Below, piece by piece: positions 60,660 to 64,000 of a stretch of DNA of 64,000 bases. The stretch's first letter is position 1, and every line of letters starts with the position of its first letter. The translations under genes were made by a program, and so were the position numbers. The notes beneath the pieces were generated by a model. It was not told the origin of the DNA and made no database searches. It worked only from the letters and a program-made list of their open reading frames with translations. This DNA is from Eucommia ulmoides (taxonomy: Eukaryota > Streptophyta > Magnoliopsida > Garryales > Eucommiaceae): positions 16,448,803-16,512,802 of the forward strand of contig CM028339.1 in the NCBI GenBank assembly GCA_016647705.1, in the 5' to 3' direction.

Positions 60660-61560
60660 GCACTTGTTTACAGTCATCACTCTACTGAAAGGTTTTGTTT
60701 CTCCTTAAGATTTTGAAGAATAGAGCACACCTATCAATAAATTTAGAAATGAGCCTGTTTAGTTCCGCTAATCTTCTTATCAGCACTTGAACTTCTCATA
60801 TAGTTGTAGGAGACTTCATGTTCCTAACTGCTTCTATCTTACCTGAGTCCACCATGATGCCGGATTGGTTTACCATGAAACCCAGAAATTTTCTAGATGC
60901 TACGCCAAAAGCACATTTCTCTGGATTCAACTTCATGTTGAACTTCCTCATAATGGAGAAAGCTTCCACCAAATGCTTTAGGTGATCCTTCTTCTTAGAG
61001 TTGTTAATGAGCATATCGTGTATATATACCTCTATAGTTGCTCTGATCTGATCTTGAAAAATGCGGGTCACTAATCGTTGATATGTCGCTCCTCAATTTC
61101 CTAAACCAAATGGCATTACTTTGTAACAGTAAGTACCTCTTGGAGTGATGAATGTCGTCTCTTCCTCGTCTTGCTTATCCATGCAAATTTGATTTTAGCC
61201 TGCATAAGCATCCAACATGGACAGTCATTGATTCTCTGTTGCTGCATCCACCATCTGGTCTATCCTCGATATTAGGTAGTAATCTTTTGGGCATGCCTAG
61301 TTAAGGTTAGTGAAGTTGACACACATTCTCCACTTTTCATTCTTCTTTTTGACAATGACTGGGTTGGCTAGCCATTTGGGGTACATCACTTCCCTTATGT
61401 GGTCAATCGAGAGTAGTCTCTTCACCTAAGCTTCGATCACCTATTCTTTTTCAGGACTGAAAGTTCTCATCTTCTACCTAACTAGAGAATAAGACCTGGA
61501 TATATCAAGGCAGTGGACTACAATATCAAGGCTAATACCTTTCATATCTTCTGGAGTCTA
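60660..61560 (-). pseudogene. Element C reverse transcriptase
   Basis: The minus strand carries EVYIHDMLINNSKKKDH, LNPEKCAFGVASRKFLGFMV and surrounding RT blocks. The catalytic YIDD motif reads YIHD, so one metal-binding Asp is lost, in addition to several stops upstream. Confidence 0.85.
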
Positions 61561-61719
61561 GGCAAAGACTTTCAGATTTTCTTTGAGCAGCTTGCTGATC
61601 TCCTCTGTCTCAGTCTGGCGTAAGGATCCCCCTATCATCAACTTCTGAGCTCCCTCATTGAAGGTGATATCTCATACTTGCTCGGCAAGCTAAATCACAC
61701 TGGAGTGTTCCCTAAAGTC

Positions 61720-62200
61720 ATCATTTTCATGGGTCGAGCTTTTTGATGGAGCTGTTTCCTACTCCTGCTTTAATTGCTATAAGGGCTTGTTTCTGTCCTC
61801 CATAGCTATTGCAAAACATTGCCTTGAGGCCACCTAATCTCCTTGTATCATCGCCACAGAACCATCCTTTGCATACTTGACGCACTGGTGGTACATTGAT
61901 GCAACAACTTTCATCACATGCAGCCATGGATGTCCCAGTATCACATTGTAAAGCGACTAATAGTCCATCACCATGAACTTTATAGCCTTTGTATACCCTC
62001 ATTCCTCCCTGTTTGCGGTGACGGACAGGGTGATATTCCCTCGTGGCAAGTTGAGGTCGCCATTGAAACTACCATAACAGTTTGGGTGAAGCTAACATCT
62101 AAATTGGGTATTCCCATCTACTTCAGTATGTCCATAAAGATAATGTTAGCAGAGGTACCATTGTCAACCAAAATCTATCTTACCTGGAAGTTGTAAATAC
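61720..62200 (-). pseudogene. Element C protease
   Basis: ILVDNGTSANIIFMD near 62,175-62,130 is the aspartic protease active-site region. The rest is frameshifted. Confidence 0.8.
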
Positions 62201-63860
62201 AGAGAGTGATGACCAGGGCATATTCATGGGGATGAACGATCCCTTTGCTATCCTCATCGGAGAAAGTGATGACCGGTCCTGGATTTGTAGTTATGGCCAT
62301 TACTTCTCCATAATAGCGTTCTAATGCAGCTTCGCGGATCTTCATTTTCCATTCACGGTTGGATTCTCCGATTGCTGGGCCAGTTGAGTTTAGCATGAAG
62401 ATTACTTCACGATTTTGCTCAAGACGATCCTTTTTAGGCTCCTTATCACAGTTTTCTTCACGACGACCTTCATCTCTAAGACTCTTTCTATCCCTCGAGC
62501 ATTCTCGCAAATAATCACGTAACTGACCCATGTTAATTAGCTACTTGATTTCCTTCTTAAGCTTCTAGCAGTTATCTGTGTCATGACCATGGTCTCTATG
62601 GAAACCACAATACTTCGACCTATTTTTCCTGTTGGACTTGGCAGTGTTCTTGGGAGGCCATTGGATCACTTTAGACGTACGGATCTTATGTAGGATTCTA
62701 GATATTAACATCCATAGGCCAGGCAGGTTTGGCTCCTGACACGCTTTTGGTCTAGAACTTGAGCTTCTGGGCCGATCTTTACGCCTATCAAAACTGTTGC
62801 CTTTTGTCTTGCTGTGGTCCTTCTCGTTTTACCTAGGGCGATCTTTAGAAGATCCCCTACCTTTTCTCACAAGCTTGATATCTTCCAGCTTCATGTAAGG
62901 TTTGGCTTTTTCCATCAGCTCCAATATGCTCCTAGGGTTTTTCTTTGTGAGAGAGTATTGAAATCTGTATGGCACAAACTTGATGTGAATGCATTGATGA
63001 TAAGGTTTGAATCACAACCCTCAATGCACGTCAGTTCCTTGTTAAACCGGCTCATATATTGGTGTAAAGTCTCTCATTTCTCTTGATGTATGGCCAGCAG
63101 GTAATCAGGTCTCTTCATCAACCTTTGATAGGTTATGAAGCGGTTGATGAACATTTTTTCAAACTTTTTGAAAGATGAGATAGAGTTAGATAGGAGCGTA
63201 TGTAGCCATTCAAGGGCAGAGCCCTTCACAGTTGTCGCGAAAGCTCTACAAAAAGCTGAGTCGCTTGCTCCATATAAGTTCATGACATGCTTTAACTAGA
63301 GAATGTGGTCTACAAGATCTGTTTTCCTATCGTATTTCTCGAACTTCATGGGATCAAACCTCTCCGATAGTGGTACAGCCAAGATTTCTGAAGTGAGCGA
63401 CATTTCAGTGCCCTTCAACAGCCTATCCAGCTCATCCAAAGGCTAACCGCTCTCTACCTTACTTCTGAGCTGCTGATGTAAGTTAACAATCTTAGTTCAG
63501 CTGTAGACCATTCTCTCCTACTGTTAATTGTTGGTATCTCCTTGGGCAACTCGCTCTTCTTAGGATTAAGGGCCAGTTGACCCTGGAGACTCTACATCTT
63601 CTCCCATATCGTCATTGACGACTGAGGGTTGTGGTCTGCTTTTGGTGATTATCTCTATCGTGTATTTGATAATATCCGCCATCTCTGATATTTTCCCAGT
63701 CAGAGAGTCAATCTTCGCATCCTTGCTTGGAATTGCTGGGAGAGCGTCAGCATGAACTTCCTCATAGTTCCCGTCGGAACTTCGTTGTCAACCTGCAGTG
63801 GTAAATCACTGCTTTGGCTTGGAGCCGTTCCTCTTACTCGTGGTTACCTTATTGTTGCGA
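62175..63860 (-). pseudogene. Element C gag
   Basis: Gag core segment SDSAFCRAFATTVKGSALEW and FEKMFINRFITYQRL (63,283-63,074), and the charged MGQLRDYLRECSRDRKSLRD segment (62,531 down). The start region reads ATAAGGTAA where B has an ATG-initiated MAMRQQ, so both start and frame are lost. Confidence 0.85.
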
Positions 63861-63884
63861 CGGAAAGTTTTTATATTAGCGTTT

Positions 63885-63899
63885 CCCACGACGGCGCCA
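63885..63899 (-). other. Primer-binding site of element C
   Basis: The minus strand reads TGGCGCCGTCGTGGG, two bases inside the 5' LTR end. Confidence 0.8.
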
Positions 63900-63901
63900 A
63901 A

Positions 63902-64000
63902 TGATGCTTCCGAAAATTCTCAGCACATGCAAATAACTTCTCACATACCAAAAACCTCTTTGATTTCCTCCGTAAACTTGCAAAACCGTTTAGTTCTAGG
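63902..64000 (-). repeat. 5' LTR of element C, first 99 bp in the window
   Basis: Matches 53,046-53,144 at 85 of 99 positions. It continues past the window end. Confidence 0.92.

Larger units (their letters stand above)
53046..64000 (-). mobile_element. Element C: near-complete Tat-type Ty3/gypsy retrotransposon, truncated by the window edge
   Basis: 3' LTR (53,046-53,702), aORF1 and aORF2 on the plus strand, 107-bp satellite array, integrase to gag on the minus strand, primer-binding site, and the first 99 bp of the 5' LTR (63,902-64,000). The internal region is 10.2 kb. It is the best-preserved copy of the A/B/C family in overall layout but has many stops. The two LTR ends differ at 14 of 99 aligned positions (12 transitions), so the insertion is old. 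Confidence 0.9.

Overview
This window is nuclear DNA from a flowering plant, probably a eudicot. It has one ordinary intron-containing plant gene, long AT-rich non-coding stretches, a plant-type SINE candidate, a hAT MITE and a dense nest of Ty3/gypsy LTR retrotransposons of the Tat, Athila and del/Tekay kinds. Nothing in the sequence fixes the species. All assignments were made by reading the sequence, with no database search.

Layout. Positions 1-3,240 hold low-complexity DNA, a SINE-like repeat and a possible non-autonomous DNA transposon. Positions 3,408-5,167 hold the only gene that looks intact: a three-exon thaumatin-like protein (TLP) with a signal peptide, 16 conserved cysteines and a hydrophobic C-terminal tail encoded by a distant third exon. 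Positions 5,168-8,470 are AT-rich intergenic DNA with a possible hAT end.

From about 8,470 to 64,000 (apart from 48,215-53,045) the window consists of three related Tat-type elements, A, B and C, all with gag-pol on the minus strand. Each also carries a separate plus-strand additional ORF (aORF) that converges on pol. A is truncated in its reverse transcriptase (RT) and fused at about 29,829 to the 3' LTR stub of B. B spans 29,829-48,214. C spans 53,046 to beyond the window end.

Later insertions sit inside these elements, several with exact target-site duplications (TSDs). Athila-like solo LTR H (11,430-12,792, TSD AAAAT/AAGAT) and two-LTR Athila-like element G (12,936-17,916) lie in the aORF of A. 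A 2.76-kb solo LTR E (21,366-24,123, TSD CAAAC) and a hAT MITE F (24,265-24,799, TSD CTACTAAT) lie between the aORF and pol of A. A miniature LTR element Z (25,521-27,810, TSD AAGTG) splits the integrase of A. A pol-less Athila-like element D (35,398-43,868, TSD ACCAT) splits the second RNase H of B.

All transposon ORFs are broken by stops, frameshifts or deletions, so these are pseudogenes. The observations most worth following are: arrays of GC-rich dyad sequences in the U3 of the Athila-like LTRs, just upstream of the TATA box, with a second array inside D before its non-gag ORF; the conserved convergent aORF1/aORF2 architecture; and unrelated satellite arrays (75-bp units in B, 107-bp in C) at the tail-to-tail junction of aORFs and pol.
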